From Verrucomicrobiaceae bacterium (GTDB taxonomy: Bacteria; Verrucomicrobiota; Verrucomicrobiia; Verrucomicrobiales; Verrucomicrobiaceae), in contig JACKQF010000002.1 of NCBI GenBank assembly GCA_024232965.1, positions 620,001 to 684,000 of the forward strand: a DNA stretch of 64,000 nucleotides, given 5' to 3'. The position numbers were made by a program, and so were the translations under genes. Positions 42,501 to 54,000 of this stretch are shown here, in pieces. How positions within the stretch are numbered: the stretch's first letter is position 1; each line of letters opens with the position of its first letter. The notes below the pieces were generated by a model. The model saw only the letters and a program-made list of their open reading frames with translations. It was not told the DNA's origin and made no database searches.

Positions 42501-44642
42501 TTATACGGACGGCTCCAAAATGGACGCAAACCTGCCGTGACAGGTTACGAAGATGGTTTTACGCGCCCGAGTCGCAGCAACGTGGACGAGGCAGCGCTCC
42601 CTCAAAATGACATCGTCCATCTCATCGGCATCTACTGAATGGGGTGGCAGAGCTCCCTCGGAAAGCCCCGCGAGAATCAAGTGATCGAACTCTAGCCCCT
42701 TAACTCGGTGCATCGTGGCAACGCGGATCCCCTTTTTTGACTGGTCATCGGTCTCACCATGTTTGACCAAATAAGTTGAGAATCCAGCTTCCTGAAGGGC
42801 TTTTTGATAGCTTTCAACTAAGCGCCCCGTGCGCGCCACCAGACAAATACCTTCTGGGAGATTGTGCTCACTCTCGGTAAGCGCCTCAACATGCTGAACG
42901 ATCGCCACATGTTCATCCTTTAATGTTTTGAATGATTGGACCTTGGGGGCTGCACCGTGCGTTAGGGAACGGTAGGCCTTGTCGTCATCCAAGCCTCCAT
43001 CCATATCGTCAATTGAAGTGCCCGCGAGTATACGACTGGCCCAACGACGGGTTTCCTCAGTTGTTCGGTAATTGACCCGTAAACGACGGCTGCGACCACG
43101 GACTTCAACACCACACTGTGAAAGCACGACTCGGTGCCCATAAATACGCTGATGGGCGTCTCCTACCAGGAAGAGATCGTTGCCCAATTCGACAGGGGCA
43201 AGCTCCCGAAGCAACCGAAATGCCTCTGCGCCAAGATCCTGGGATTCATCCACGACGATAGAGCGGTAGGGGCGCGGCCCTCTCTCTCTCTGAAGTAACT
43301 GACGCACATCGCGATGAATGTCACCCAACTCACGTAGACCATGCTCAGTGAGAAGTGCCCGATATTCTTCAAAAACCGGCCAGATGCCCTGCTTCTCTTT
43401 TCTCCCAAGTCGCTTACGCCGCCCGGCACGACTGATTTTGAAATAGTCTTGTAGGCTCTCGATGCCGTGTGCCACGATGACCTGGATCCATTCTTCGCGG
43501 AGAAAACTGCTTGTGAAACAGCCCCCCTCAGGAGTTAGTTGAACGGCTCGCTCCCAGAGTTCATCCGCTTTATCGCCAATGGCTGGCTGGCAGTGAATGC
43601 CCCGCTTCTTGAGAAATGAAACCGCCCAGCCATCCAAGTGCGTGACTTCGATTTTTTTGAGGGTCTCCCAGCTACAAAGCTGCTTCAAATTCTCCTGAAT
43701 ATCAGTCGCAAGGTTCTTTGTGAAGGTGGTGAAGAACACCCGTTCATCAGCCTTGCACACATGCTCCGCAAGCCAGCGAGATCGATGAAGGGCTACCACA
43801 GTCTTCCCAGTTCCAGCACCGCCAAGGACACGGATAGGCCCCTTGGCATTGGTCTCGACCAATCGACGTTGTGAGGGATGTAGAAACACTCTCCATTTTG
43901 CCAGAGGTTCGGCTAGGATCTTCTGCATCTCCTGATGGTCGGATAGCACAATAAATGACCGCTTCGATTCCTCATTTTCGATGGCCGTCGAAAAGTCGCC
44001 GGTATCCACAGCCACCTCTGGCATTTTGCGCCCCAATTCGGATTGCACCTCTTCAAAACTGTATCCCGCAGCCAGGAGATAGGCTGCTTCAAAAGCATCT
44101 TGAGGCAACGAACGCTCGGCCTTGTCGAGGTCCTCGTCATTTTGCAGCGATCTAACTAACGGAAGTGATTCGCGGGGTACACCGAGCGATAGAAGTTCGG
44201 CATCCTGGAAGGGGTCAAACAGAAAGCGCGCTGCTTGTGGGGTTTTGCCGCCAGAGGATGCGACGCTAGAATGCTGCGTTTGTGATTCATCCGCAGCTTC
44301 AAAGAGTTGGAGAGCTCCGGTGTCGGGATTTACCTGGCAGATGCGGCGCTCGGCCCATGCATATGCCTCATCATGCTTGTCCACCCACAACAATACATAA
44401 ACATCCCCGCGCTCAGGTTGCAGCACGATACCCCGGTAGTTTTGGTCGATACGCACCGACCTGAGATTGGCATCACGAGCACCATTGATGCGTTCGAAAT
44501 TGGTTCCAGGTGCCGCAGGGTTCTGCATAAATTTGTCGCAAAACTCACGGGTCTTCTTCTGCTGTGTGTGCGGCAGTCGGGAGTAAGCGGTTAGAAAGTC
44601 GCTGCCCAAGGCCACTTTGATGGGTTTGAGATACGTGCTCAT
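42501..44642 (-). CDS. UvrD-like SF1 helicase with N-terminal RelE/ParE-like domain
   Basis: This is a 713-residue protein. Residues about 1-105 resemble a RelE/ParE toxin fold (FCDKFMQNPAAPGTNFERIN; LRSVRIDQNYRGIVLQ; VYVLLWVDKHDEAYAWAERR). The rest is an SF1 helicase: Walker A RVLGGAGTGKT (residues 271-281), motif II SIVVDESQDLG (about 461-471), the RVNYRTTEETRRWA motif IV area, ATMHRVKGLEFDHL and VHVAATRARKTIFV at the end. The toxin-like fold may be degenerate and act as a sensor. Its ATG overlaps the stop of the DUF1998 helicase gene (ATGA). It is the last gene of the operon, and no terminator was found after it. Confidence 0.82.
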   Translation of the reverse strand: MSTYLKPIKVALGSDFLTAYSRLPHTQQKKTREFCDKFMQNPAAPGTNFERINGARDANLRSVRIDQNYRGIVLQPERGDVYVLLWVDKHDEAYAWAERRICQVNPDTGALQLFEAADESQTQHSSVASSGGKTPQAARFLFDPFQDAELLSLGVPRESLPLVRSLQNDEDLDKAERSLPQDAFEAAYLLAAGYSFEEVQSELGRKMPEVAVDTGDFSTAIENEESKRSFIVLSDHQEMQKILAEPLAKWRVFLHPSQRRLVETNAKGPIRVLGGAGTGKTVVALHRSRWLAEHVCKADERVFFTTFTKNLATDIQENLKQLCSWETLKKIEVTHLDGWAVSFLKKRGIHCQPAIGDKADELWERAVQLTPEGGCFTSSFLREEWIQVIVAHGIESLQDYFKISRAGRRKRLGRKEKQGIWPVFEEYRALLTEHGLRELGDIHRDVRQLLQRERGPRPYRSIVVDESQDLGAEAFRLLRELAPVELGNDLFLVGDAHQRIYGHRVVLSQCGVEVRGRSRRLRVNYRTTEETRRWASRILAGTSIDDMDGGLDDDKAYRSLTHGAAPKVQSFKTLKDEHVAIVQHVEALTESEHNLPEGICLVARTGRLVESYQKALQEAGFSTYLVKHGETDDQSKKGIRVATMHRVKGLEFDHLILAGLSEGALPPHSVDADEMDDVILRERCLVHVAATRARKTIFVTCHGRFASILEPSV

Positions 44643-47600
44643 GATGCAGAGATGATAAAGGAAGTGATTGTAGTTTGTTCTTCAGGTGAGGAGCAGCCGA
44701 AAACCGTCCACCCTTGTTCGATAAAGGCCTTTGTGTCGTGAGAATCCATATTGAGGAGCACGGCCACACGCAGGGACTCCCAGGCCAATTCGGCAGCAGC
44801 GACAATCGTACCTGTTGGACCTAAAAGCTCATAGCCCGCATCGGGCATGAGCACTTTCTGGGTGGCTAAACTTTTCAAAAGCTCGTGGACCCCGCGATCT
44901 GTGAGTTCAAAAAGTTCAACCCAGGCGTGGTCGATGCCTGATTCAGATTGAGTCTTTGGTGATGGCCCTAACAGCAGGGCATCAAGCACTCCTGGGCACC
45001 AGCCTCCAGCGAGCCCGGCTGTACTGACCGCATGAAAGCCTGGCATAAACTGCAGGAGGTTTACCAGACGCAACATGCCAGCCCACTCCAGACGACTGGG
45101 AATGCAGCCATTTTCGAGTGTGTCGTTGAACCAAATCAACGCAGCAGCGTTCCCGAACTTCTTGCAGGCGAGATCTGTTCCCGGAATCCAAAAAGTCCCT
45201 TCGATTCGCTGTGTGTGCCCATCCTCCCCTCTTTCGTTGAACTGTGAGCGAAAAACTTCTGCGGGGCTGCCGACACGGCGCGGCATGACAGCGCTGCCCA
45301 ACCTTTGATGGATGAAGGCCTCAATCTCAGAGGAGTCGCATCTCCCAAGAGTGCCAAAAAACAAACCGTAGTGCGCCGCTTGGATCTCCCACGCGAATTC
45401 ATCGGGGTTTCTCAACCACGCGAATAAGAGCTCAAGTGAGTTCTTTTTATCAGCGTCAACCAACCCACATTTTTCACGGCGATCCTTCTCAAGGATTTGA
45501 CCCAGCATTTGATCGCGTTTGGCTGCGAGTGCTTCGCCGTAAACTTTGAAAATGTGCTCTTTGGCATCTTCTCCTGCATGAACATCTGCCCAGGTTACTG
45601 ACCACACATGCCAGCCTGCACCATGAAGGATTGCCATGCGCTTGCCCAGGTCTACACCAATGCGGTTGTGGCCGCCGGCGACGTCAGCATGAAAGGTGAA
45701 GCCGTCGAGAAATACTGCTATCGGTTTGGCCAGCGAGGTCGCACCTCCACTTCGAAGAGGATAAAAAACGAAATCCGGTCGAGAGTGGATCGCTGCTCCG
45801 TCCTTCTTGGTCACATCCACTTGAGGGGCGATTTCCCAGCTTGTGGACTGACTTGGACCGCTTAGCAGATAGCCCGGATGGCCACGGACCACACGGGTCT
45901 CCATCTTGAAGCCACCTTTTGCTTTCAATGCTTCGAGGAAGCGTTGTTCCAACTCACTCTTTACCAGGGGATTGACATCAATGGTGGATAACCCTCCAGA
46001 AACCTCCTCCAACTTTGCCGAGTCGGATAGCAGTGCATTGAGAACTTCCAAAGCTTGCCTTCGTGAAATCCGCGGATGATCGCGCCGCAAGCGGTAGGCC
46101 CGGACACAGCGATGACAGCCGTCTTTGTCGGTATCAGCTTCGCACCCACATGTGGCAATGGATGCCTGCGCTTTGCGCAATACATTGAGCAGGCCATCAG
46201 GCGAGCGCATGAGTTCCTTCAGGTAGCCAGTGCCTCCGGGAACTTTGTCATAGAGGATTAGATAGCGCCGACGCAACGATGGAGCTTCGGGAATAGGCAG
46301 TTCCTGAATGCAGCTCTCCAGATGATCGATGTTACCGCCGAAGTGTTCTCTGAGACCCACGTAAACGGCAGCTAGAAACGAGGCAATCCGAACATCCATG
46401 TCTCCGCCGGCGGATGGAATAAGGATGCGGAGTGCTTCAGAACTCAGTTCTCGATAAAGAAACACGGCCTCCAGCACCTCCTCTTCGGTCTCTTTGCCCC
46501 GGCGACCGCATGAGATGTCATGCTTCCACCTTTGCTTGTTCTTGGCTGTCTGGACTTTGCCACACTCAGCGCAAATGCGAAACCCATGCCCCTGATGTTC
46601 GCGCCCACCGATCTTGAGCACCTCAGCACCCAGTTCCTGGGGACCTAGATTGACCTCACGCAGTGTCACCTTGCGGATGAACTCAAAGCCAAACGGGAAA
46701 GCAATATCAGTCAACTGATAGGCCTTCTCCCGCTGACCGACATCCAAGTCCACGGAGATGTGTCGATTAAAGAAGTGCAGCTCACGCTCATCAGCATCAT
46801 CCCTGATTCGTGAATCACGATCCGTCACGGTGGTCACCACCTGCCTCATTCGCAGCATGGGTTTGAGCAGGCTGGTGTCGCTCCAGTTGCTGCTCTGGCA
46901 GCGTGGACATTGTTCAGCGATGGGCGAGCCAGTCTCGTGACGCTCGATGTAGGAGCACTCATCACAGAAGTGCCATGTTTCAACGGGCGACAAGCCTACT
47001 GAAACTTGATCAATGGTGAGCTTCCGGCCACCTGCATAGAAGGTATTGCCAGGAGCAAGTTCCGTGAGAGCGACTGCGGCAGGCCGTTCATAGTCGTAGC
47101 GTTTCACGGAGTAGGCCCCGTGTTCATCAGCCTCTGCTTTTTTGCGGAGAATGATGCTGTGGAGTGTCACTCCCTCCTCGGGGAAGGCATAGTTGGGAAG
47201 CAGTCCCTCATCCGTGAAAACCTCCAGAGTGTCTTTACTGCTGATGCGTTTGAGCAGTTCATGCAGTCCGCTGCGATCGCGTTGCATTTCTTCCTGCTCG
47301 GCGTCCAGAGTCTCGTCACGGGGTGTCTTGCTCTTGTTGCGTTTGATGGCGTTCTGTAATTTGCGCAGCCGATCCCGAAGGTCAGATCGTTCTGCCCGCA
47401 GGGTTTCCAGACAGCGGCTGATCTTCCATGCCAGCGAACCTTCTTCGGCTGCTTTCCCCTCAGCAAAGGTGCGGATTGCGGCAGCTGCATCGTCCCGGAG
47501 ATCTCCCGCCCGAAAGATGGCTAGAAAACCCTCAACCAACGAAGTGAGATTGGATTCAATAAAACGCAGCAGGCTGTGTGGAAAGGCGGCCAGATCGGGC

Positions 47601-50600
47601 GCGCGCTCCAAGTTGTTGAGAACGGTGTCCAGTTTCTTGGGCACAGCATCTTTCGGCAATCCCCCGGCAACCCACCGGTCAAAGCAGAATGCGGTGAACT
47701 GGCGCTCCAACACCGCAGGCGCATCCAAGAAGACGCCCGGCATGGGAACGTCCCCCGCCATCATCATGAGTGGCTCCTCAAAGTAGTAGAGGCTATGAGC
47801 CCTGGCATCAGCAACAGTCAGGTTGAACGCATTTCCATCACGGCGACCAGCACGGCCAATGCGCTGAAGATAGTTCGCCTGCCCCGGTGGAACGGAGCAG
47901 AGAAACAACGTCGATAGATCACCAATGTTGATACCCATCTCCAGAGTTGGTGTGCAGGAGAGCAGGTTAGGATCCGTGGGCAGTCGGTCGGGAGAGGTTC
48001 GTTGGAACCGGCGTTCCAATTCCTCCCTCTCTCCGCGTTCCAGCAGTCCCGTATGTTCTCGAGCGCGGATTCGCTCCACATCGCCTGACGCATAGAGGCG
48101 TCCATAATAATCCGGCCCCGAGCGTGTTGGGTGATAGGTTCCACCGCAATCCAGCCGCAGACAGGGCATTCCATCCCAATCCGTGACCTCGGTTGAGGCA
48201 CAGGCGAAGGCATGACCGCAGTGGGCACAGGCAAGCTGATGCACTTCCTGATGAACCAACAGCCGCGCGGGGAGCAACCCCCAAATGGGCACACCTTGAG
48301 CCGCACGCTTTTCCAGCAATCCGCTCCGTTCGAGTGCTTGCAGGATCACTGGCAGAATGTCCTTGGCGAGTTCATGCGCAGGTGGCGTCATGGCTGGCAA
48401 AGCCTTGCTCAGCCATTTTTGCGCCCAAGTGCGGGCGCTGCCTGTCGCCCACAGACGTTCGAAGCGTCGCGCATCGCCATCAGGCCCGATAAAATAGGAC
48501 GGTCCACGGCCACGGAAACCCGGCAAATGATCATGCGTTTTGCCGAGCGAAAAGGTGTTGCCCATCTGGGCGACATAACCATCAAGCTCTGGGTGGAAAA
48601 TGCCGCCCGTGGTACGCAGCCTTGCCAACAGTCCCAGAACAACACGCCGCAGCGTCAATGAGTCGAGCGAGCGAAGAGTGCCTATGCTCTCTTTTAACCT
48701 CGGCAGCATTTGCTCCAGGGATGCATTCAGAGCATCTGCATCAGGAACGAGAATGGCGGTCCCTGATTTCTCCAGTGTTCGCCCTATTCTCGCTTGGAAG
48801 CCGAACTCGCCTGTGATTTCCCAGGACACACGCCTCGAAACTTGTTGGGCGAAGTTGGAATCCGTTGGGAGGTGACCGGTCTTCTCCAGGGTCTCGTAGG
48901 CTTCCTTCCACTCGATCTCAGGGGGGGTGAAAATGCCAGCAAACTGGGCATCACCACCGGGCATCCGCCATCGAGTCTCGAAGAGTGCGTGGAGTTCGCT
49001 CAAGACGACGGGATTGGAGTGTTCTTGCAGGACCTTCTGCATCGCTGTCCGCAGGTTCATTCGCCAGGTGCGAGCAGAGAAGAAGCCAGCCCGATGGGAG
49101 GCATCCTGCACGGAATCGGAAAACGCCAGGGTCTGTTTATGATCGTTGTAGGGGCTGGCGAAGGTTTGGCCAAGCACGACGCTGGTCAGGCTAGCCGCGC
49201 GAGACCCCATGATCGTGAGACCTGTCTCGCTGTCACAATAAGGGCAGGACTTGTCGGTGTGGACTTTTCCCGCCTTTGTCTTGGTCGGGTAGATAAGTTT
49301 GCCGGGAATGAGCACGCCCTCGGCTTGGCAGGCTGGACAGGTGCCGTCGGCATGGCCAGGGCCGGCGTAGAGACAGGAGCCACAAAGAAGCTCTGGAAGG
49401 TCAAGTTGCTCCCCTTGGACTTCGCGAAAGCCCGGGGCGCTTGGGAAAAAGAATCGCAGCTTCGAGTCCTCGTCAAAGAAGCTTCGGTAGAACTCCTGCA
49501 AGCCCGATGTGACGCAATGCTCATTGGCTCGCATCGTGCCGCCCCAGCCAGTGGCTCCACAGTCGCGGCAATGGAGCACAGGCAGGTGAATCTTGGCGGC
49601 TTGCTGCTCCAGATCATCGGAGAATCGCAGGATCGGTTCCGGAGTGACCGATGCCACGAGTCGTGCCAGTTCGCGGAGCCAGAGTTGGGCACGCTGCTGA
49701 ACGAGGGGCATCTTTCCGCCTGGACCGCGGGCATGGGCAACCAATGAAAGCAGACTGATGGTTACCAAATGCCTGACTTCGTCCGGTGCCTCCCGCAATG
49801 TGCGGATGCCCTGACCAAGCTCATACGACAGCGCTTCTTCGGTCATCAGACCTCGTCGGGTGACTGTGAGCAAATTGCGGAAGAAGCTGTGCTGCTTCAG
49901 TTGTTCGCCCAGCGTGACCCGCCACTCTCGATCATCGAGATCATCCGGTAGTGGCTCATCAATCCAAAGCTGATACTGCGCTTTCAGATAGTCCTCCGGT
50001 AGCGCAAAATTTTCGGGCCGCATCTGCTCCACATCCACCGCGTCTGGCACTTTCGTGTAGGCGATCAGGGCCTCGCCGAGAAACTCGGATTCATTGAGTA
50101 AGGTTTCCGTGATCACCGATTCGGAATCGAATGCCTCGCCAAAAATGCGGGTTGCGTAGTCTGCCAGTGCTTGCAGGCCAGCTTCGGCCCCCAGAGTGGC
50201 GGAGGTCCCCACGCAGCAGAGGTGCCCCTCAGGGATGGCGAGACGCGCCTTAAGCCGTCTGACAAGGCAGGCCAGGTCGGTGCCCTGAGCCCCATCAAAC
50301 GTGTGCAATTCATCCACCACCAGATAGCGCAGGGTCTCTGGGCCGTTTTCGGCCCAGAGTGGAAAGTCCTGTTGCCGGATGAGCAGGTAATCCAGCATTT
50401 TGTAGTTCGTCAGCAGGATGTCGGGGGGAGAATCTCGAAGGTGATAACGATCCGTGATCACGTCGGCCTTCGTCATCTCCGTGCTTGTTTCGGCCTCACC
50501 GCCCACGTAGAGGCCTGCCGTGATTTTGCCTTTGGCTTGATCCTCGATGATGCCTGCCAGCCGTTTCGCCTGGTCGGTTGCCAGCGCATTCATCGGGTAA

Positions 50601-50986
50601 ATGATGACGGCTTTGATTCCCCGATCCGCCGGACGTGAGAGGCAGTGTTCCAGGATGGGATACAGGAAGCATTCCGTCTTCCCCGAGCCCGTTCCGGTAG
50701 CCACCAGTGTTGGCTTTGCCTTCTCTCCACGCAGCCGCTCAAACGCCCGCTGCTGATGCAAATATGGAGGGAACGGCAGGGTGAATCCTTTGAGGACATC
50801 AGTGCCCGCTGTGCCGGGACGAAACGGCAGCTTCAGCGAGTGGTAAGGCCCTTTGAAGAGCATGCCAGGCTCCGCCAGAAAACGATCCAGCATCGAGGCA
50901 AAGAAAGGATTCGCCGACGGAAAGGTGCTCCGCAGGAAATCCGCGACGCCGTCTTGGATCTGATGGGCTAGGATCGGGGGCAGCAT
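44639..50986 (-). CDS. DruE-like DEAD/DEAH helicase with DUF1998 and C-terminal nuclease-like domain
   Basis: A very large protein (2115 residues). The N-terminal SF2 helicase has Walker A VATGTGSGKT (about 95-104), DELH (225-228), GTSATLG and IGRAGR. Several Cys clusters follow: HCRDCGATGWGG, CGSCLYAG with CPAC, CAHCGHAFAC, CDECSYIE with CPRCQS, and CGCEADTDKDGCHRCVRAYR near residue 1613, which is the four-Cys DUF1998/MZB core. Around 1735-1790, SRPDFVFYPL plus PIAVFLDGFTFH look like a PD-(D/E)XK or Vsr-like domain with a changed Lys. Size and order match DruE of Druantia, but none of its usual partners (DruA-D, DruM, DruF-H) are here. It sits between SIR2-STAND and UvrD genes, with a 20 bp gap and an ATGA overlap. 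Confidence 0.86.
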   Translation of the reverse strand: MLPPILAHQIQDGVADFLRSTFPSANPFFASMLDRFLAEPGMLFKGPYHSLKLPFRPGTAGTDVLKGFTLPFPPYLHQQRAFERLRGEKAKPTLVATGTGSGKTECFLYPILEHCLSRPADRGIKAVIIYPMNALATDQAKRLAGIIEDQAKGKITAGLYVGGEAETSTEMTKADVITDRYHLRDSPPDILLTNYKMLDYLLIRQQDFPLWAENGPETLRYLVVDELHTFDGAQGTDLACLVRRLKARLAIPEGHLCCVGTSATLGAEAGLQALADYATRIFGEAFDSESVITETLLNESEFLGEALIAYTKVPDAVDVEQMRPENFALPEDYLKAQYQLWIDEPLPDDLDDREWRVTLGEQLKQHSFFRNLLTVTRRGLMTEEALSYELGQGIRTLREAPDEVRHLVTISLLSLVAHARGPGGKMPLVQQRAQLWLRELARLVASVTPEPILRFSDDLEQQAAKIHLPVLHCRDCGATGWGGTMRANEHCVTSGLQEFYRSFFDEDSKLRFFFPSAPGFREVQGEQLDLPELLCGSCLYAGPGHADGTCPACQAEGVLIPGKLIYPTKTKAGKVHTDKSCPYCDSETGLTIMGSRAASLTSVVLGQTFASPYNDHKQTLAFSDSVQDASHRAGFFSARTWRMNLRTAMQKVLQEHSNPVVLSELHALFETRWRMPGGDAQFAGIFTPPEIEWKEAYETLEKTGHLPTDSNFAQQVSRRVSWEITGEFGFQARIGRTLEKSGTAILVPDADALNASLEQMLPRLKESIGTLRSLDSLTLRRVVLGLLARLRTTGGIFHPELDGYVAQMGNTFSLGKTHDHLPGFRGRGPSYFIGPDGDARRFERLWATGSARTWAQKWLSKALPAMTPPAHELAKDILPVILQALERSGLLEKRAAQGVPIWGLLPARLLVHQEVHQLACAHCGHAFACASTEVTDWDGMPCLRLDCGGTYHPTRSGPDYYGRLYASGDVERIRAREHTGLLERGEREELERRFQRTSPDRLPTDPNLLSCTPTLEMGINIGDLSTLFLCSVPPGQANYLQRIGRAGRRDGNAFNLTVADARAHSLYYFEEPLMMMAGDVPMPGVFLDAPAVLERQFTAFCFDRWVAGGLPKDAVPKKLDTVLNNLERAPDLAAFPHSLLRFIESNLTSLVEGFLAIFRAGDLRDDAAAAIRTFAEGKAAEEGSLAWKISRCLETLRAERSDLRDRLRKLQNAIKRNKSKTPRDETLDAEQEEMQRDRSGLHELLKRISSKDTLEVFTDEGLLPNYAFPEEGVTLHSIILRKKAEADEHGAYSVKRYDYERPAAVALTELAPGNTFYAGGRKLTIDQVSVGLSPVETWHFCDECSYIERHETGSPIAEQCPRCQSSNWSDTSLLKPMLRMRQVVTTVTDRDSRIRDDADERELHFFNRHISVDLDVGQREKAYQLTDIAFPFGFEFIRKVTLREVNLGPQELGAEVLKIGGREHQGHGFRICAECGKVQTAKNKQRWKHDISCGRRGKETEEEVLEAVFLYRELSSEALRILIPSAGGDMDVRIASFLAAVYVGLREHFGGNIDHLESCIQELPIPEAPSLRRRYLILYDKVPGGTGYLKELMRSPDGLLNVLRKAQASIATCGCEADTDKDGCHRCVRAYRLRRDHPRISRRQALEVLNALLSDSAKLEEVSGGLSTIDVNPLVKSELEQRFLEALKAKGGFKMETRVVRGHPGYLLSGPSQSTSWEIAPQVDVTKKDGAAIHSRPDFVFYPLRSGGATSLAKPIAVFLDGFTFHADVAGGHNRIGVDLGKRMAILHGAGWHVWSVTWADVHAGEDAKEHIFKVYGEALAAKRDQMLGQILEKDRREKCGLVDADKKNSLELLFAWLRNPDEFAWEIQAAHYGLFFGTLGRCDSSEIEAFIHQRLGSAVMPRRVGSPAEVFRSQFNERGEDGHTQRIEGTFWIPGTDLACKKFGNAAALIWFNDTLENGCIPSRLEWAGMLRLVNLLQFMPGFHAVSTAGLAGGWCPGVLDALLLGPSPKTQSESGIDHAWVELFELTDRGVHELLKSLATQKVLMPDAGYELLGPTGTIVAAAELAWESLRVAVLLNMDSHDTKAFIEQGWTVFGCSSPEEQTTITSFIISAS

Positions 50987-51006
50987 TGATAAAAGTTATT
51001 GGGCGG

Positions 51007-54000
51007 TCAACATTTTTTCTGATTGCTGAGGGGGAGGACCTTCTTGCGAACCGACCACCAGAACTCTTTTAGCAAATCGCCGCCATCATCAATCTCCTTG
51101 GGCGTCACAGCCGTCCCGTTCAAGGATAACAGACTCCGTATTTCATTTTCCAATTCCGTCGCAGAGTTGCCCTTGTTCGCTAGGTTGATCGGGCTGTTCC
51201 GGCCGAAGACCTCGCCTGCGTTTTCCAATTCTGCGGCCTTCAAAGTGTAGTCAAGCGCGCGCAGTTGGCGAAACGGGTCTCCTGTGCCAATAATCCAAGC
51301 ATCACGAAGAAGGTCGACAAGAAGAGTTGGGAAATGCTGGCGCCGGCGAAAGGGCAGGCACGCTCTAAGATCTATCGACTTTAAGGCCGGGTCGACCTCG
51401 CAGACTTTCCGTAGATCGGCCAATGCCGCGTAACATCCCAACTTTAAGACAAACATGCGGTACCACCAAAAGCTCGAGTGATTGACCCCGGCTAGACTGA
51501 TTTCACCCCGTTCGATTGCCTTCCAGGCGTCGTCAATGCGCGCTACGGCCTTTGCAACTTTCACCTCAGCGGTCGTTTGCATTAAAAGGGGGGTCTTTGT
51601 TTTCTTGTCAGATATCATCAATCGTCCCTGCCAAAGTAGCATTTCTGCGCGTCGAAGATGAATTCGTGCCAGTTCCTTGCCTTCCGTGATTCCCAGACCC
51701 GAAACCACCAATGCGTGAGCCTCATTGAATCGACGATTGGATTCGTAGGGGCGTTCGAGATATCCCAACGCGAGTCCATAAAGAGTCAGAATGCGGACCC
51801 GTTGATCGCATTCTACAGTATGAATGTCTGGAGATAGATTGCGACACAGTTGAAGTGAATTATAACCGAGGACACAAACCGACCTCCAGCATTCCTTAAG
51901 CGCAGCTTCTTTTGCGATTTGCCTTTTAGAGTGATGCAACATCTTTGCTCGCCTGACAATCCGGTACATAAGTTCGGTCAGAACCCAGACTAGCCTTACT
52001 AGATCTCCTTCGCTCGCAACTTCTTCAGCCCATTTGGTGAGCCAGTCGCGTTTTGAATCCCGAAGTAGCTCCACTAAACCTCCACCCTCGATAACGGCCC
52101 CAAGCTTCGCATCTGTCCATTTGTTTCCAAATCCATACTGGCTCAAGAGTTTTCCACACGGCTTTGTCCAAACGGGTTGGCCGAGTTGCTCCGTAAAATG
52201 TCCAATGGAAGGCAGCCTTGAGAATCTGCTCTGATTCGGTTTGGAAGTCCTCTCCCCCAGTTTGTCAGTCATGACAACTAATGGCGCGAACTGATCGCCA
52301 TGAGCCAAGCCCTCCGCCTGAACACTTTTCACAAGATGCATCATATCGAGCTTGAGCACATCGAGACCTAAGCGGATTCGCTTATTCAGAGCCTTCCCAG
52401 TCTTGTTCTGTTTACAAATCGAATCGCCCCAACTCGCCAAGTCCCCCCACTTTGGCAGTATTGCCTTTTCCAAGTCCACCCCAGGACACCAAAAGCGCAG
52501 ACTTTTTGCGCCGACTCGAAGCAACCTTCGAAGCTGGCAAAGGGCAGACCAAAAGAGCCTCGCGCGGTGCAGTTTCAGACCCGTGTCGTCAATCTCTTTT
52601 GCCACAGGTCTCATGGGCTCATAGGACCCTGCACGCTCCATCGCACTGGCAGAATGATAGATCCCTTCAATGACCGGAATGTAGTGACCGGTAGCGAGGA
52701 ACGCACGGAGATACCAGTCGCCAATCCAGTAGTGGATGCGTGAACGCAGACTTTTGAGGCTGTTCACCTTCAACGGTGTGGGATCATTTTCACCGTCTCT
52801 TTTCAATTCAAAAGGGCCGACATGCTCCATGATGTACTGAAGCCCCAATCGGCTGTCTCGATACTTCCATGCATACCCGCCAGGTTTGCGGAGAAAGAGG
52901 CCCGCATTCGCCAGCCATGGGAACCATCCCATCTTCTCCGGTACCGCATTTGCTTCTGGGTCACCATCAAAAACCCATTTTTGCCGCTCTTCATCATTAT
53001 CTCTGTGGACGAGATTGAACTTGTAGGGGCAGGGAAAAACGGCCTCTGAAATCATCGCGGCCGGATGTCTTGACTGGCGGAAAAGCGTCAGTCCGTAGAG
53101 CCAAAGCATCCGCGTGACGTATTTCACCGAGTGCTCTTCTGCTGCTAAATTGACAAATTCACTGACTGCTCGGTTGATCGTATCCTCAAAAGCATTTCGG
53201 GGGCGGACGGGCTGAATATCTTTAAAAAGGTAAAAGTTGTCGTTTGTTTCAATTTCGTGGACCGTTTCGAGGGGGACGCGAACTGGATTCCGATTCTGTC
53301 CTTCTGATTGCCCACTATTCTCATTCGATGGCACAAATGCGGTATTTTTAGCAACACGCTGTGCAACTTGCTCAATGTGATTGGCTTTGTTCTCATTGCG
53401 ATCATTCCTATCCAAGCTGTATGGCATGTAGATGACGTTGAAGCCGACTTCTTTGAGCAGAACCATCAGTGATTCCATGCGAGCATAATTCTCTTGCCCC
53501 CAATAATGGTCTTCTTGCTTCCACCCGGCACAGCCACCGGGACAGTTGCGGCCATAGAGAAACAGCGCCCACTCTGTTGGGGTGATTCGAAACTTCTCCA
53601 CTAACAGGCGCAGCCGACTAGTCATTGCTTTGGCCGCATCGACCATTTTCATCTCTCTAACCTTCGGCGGCAGGAAATTGATCCATTCCAGTTGGAAGTA
53701 GCCCATGCGGATGGAGATGATCGAGAGAATGTTGAAGAAGAGGTCGGTTGGGTCAGAGTAATCCTCCAGTTCAATCCACATGGTCTGGTAGCGCTGTCGG
53801 CGGAACTCGAAGAACAGGTGGGTCATCGGCTGACCAGTGCCGCTGGCGGCGTTCACACAGATGACCTTGGTCTTCATCTGTTCCTTGATTTTATCAAAGA
53901 GCATGGATGTCTGCCCCTGATCTGCGTCTAACGGGCGTTCAGGCGGGACGTGATGGCTGAACTGAATGCTGTAGCCGCCACCGGGAAGCGAGAGATTGAT

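Noticed and set aside
44639..50986. DISARM drmA/drmB call for the large helicase
   Set aside because: DISARM uses separate DrmA helicase and DrmB DUF1998 proteins of smaller size; here both are in one 2115-residue chain, closer to DruE.
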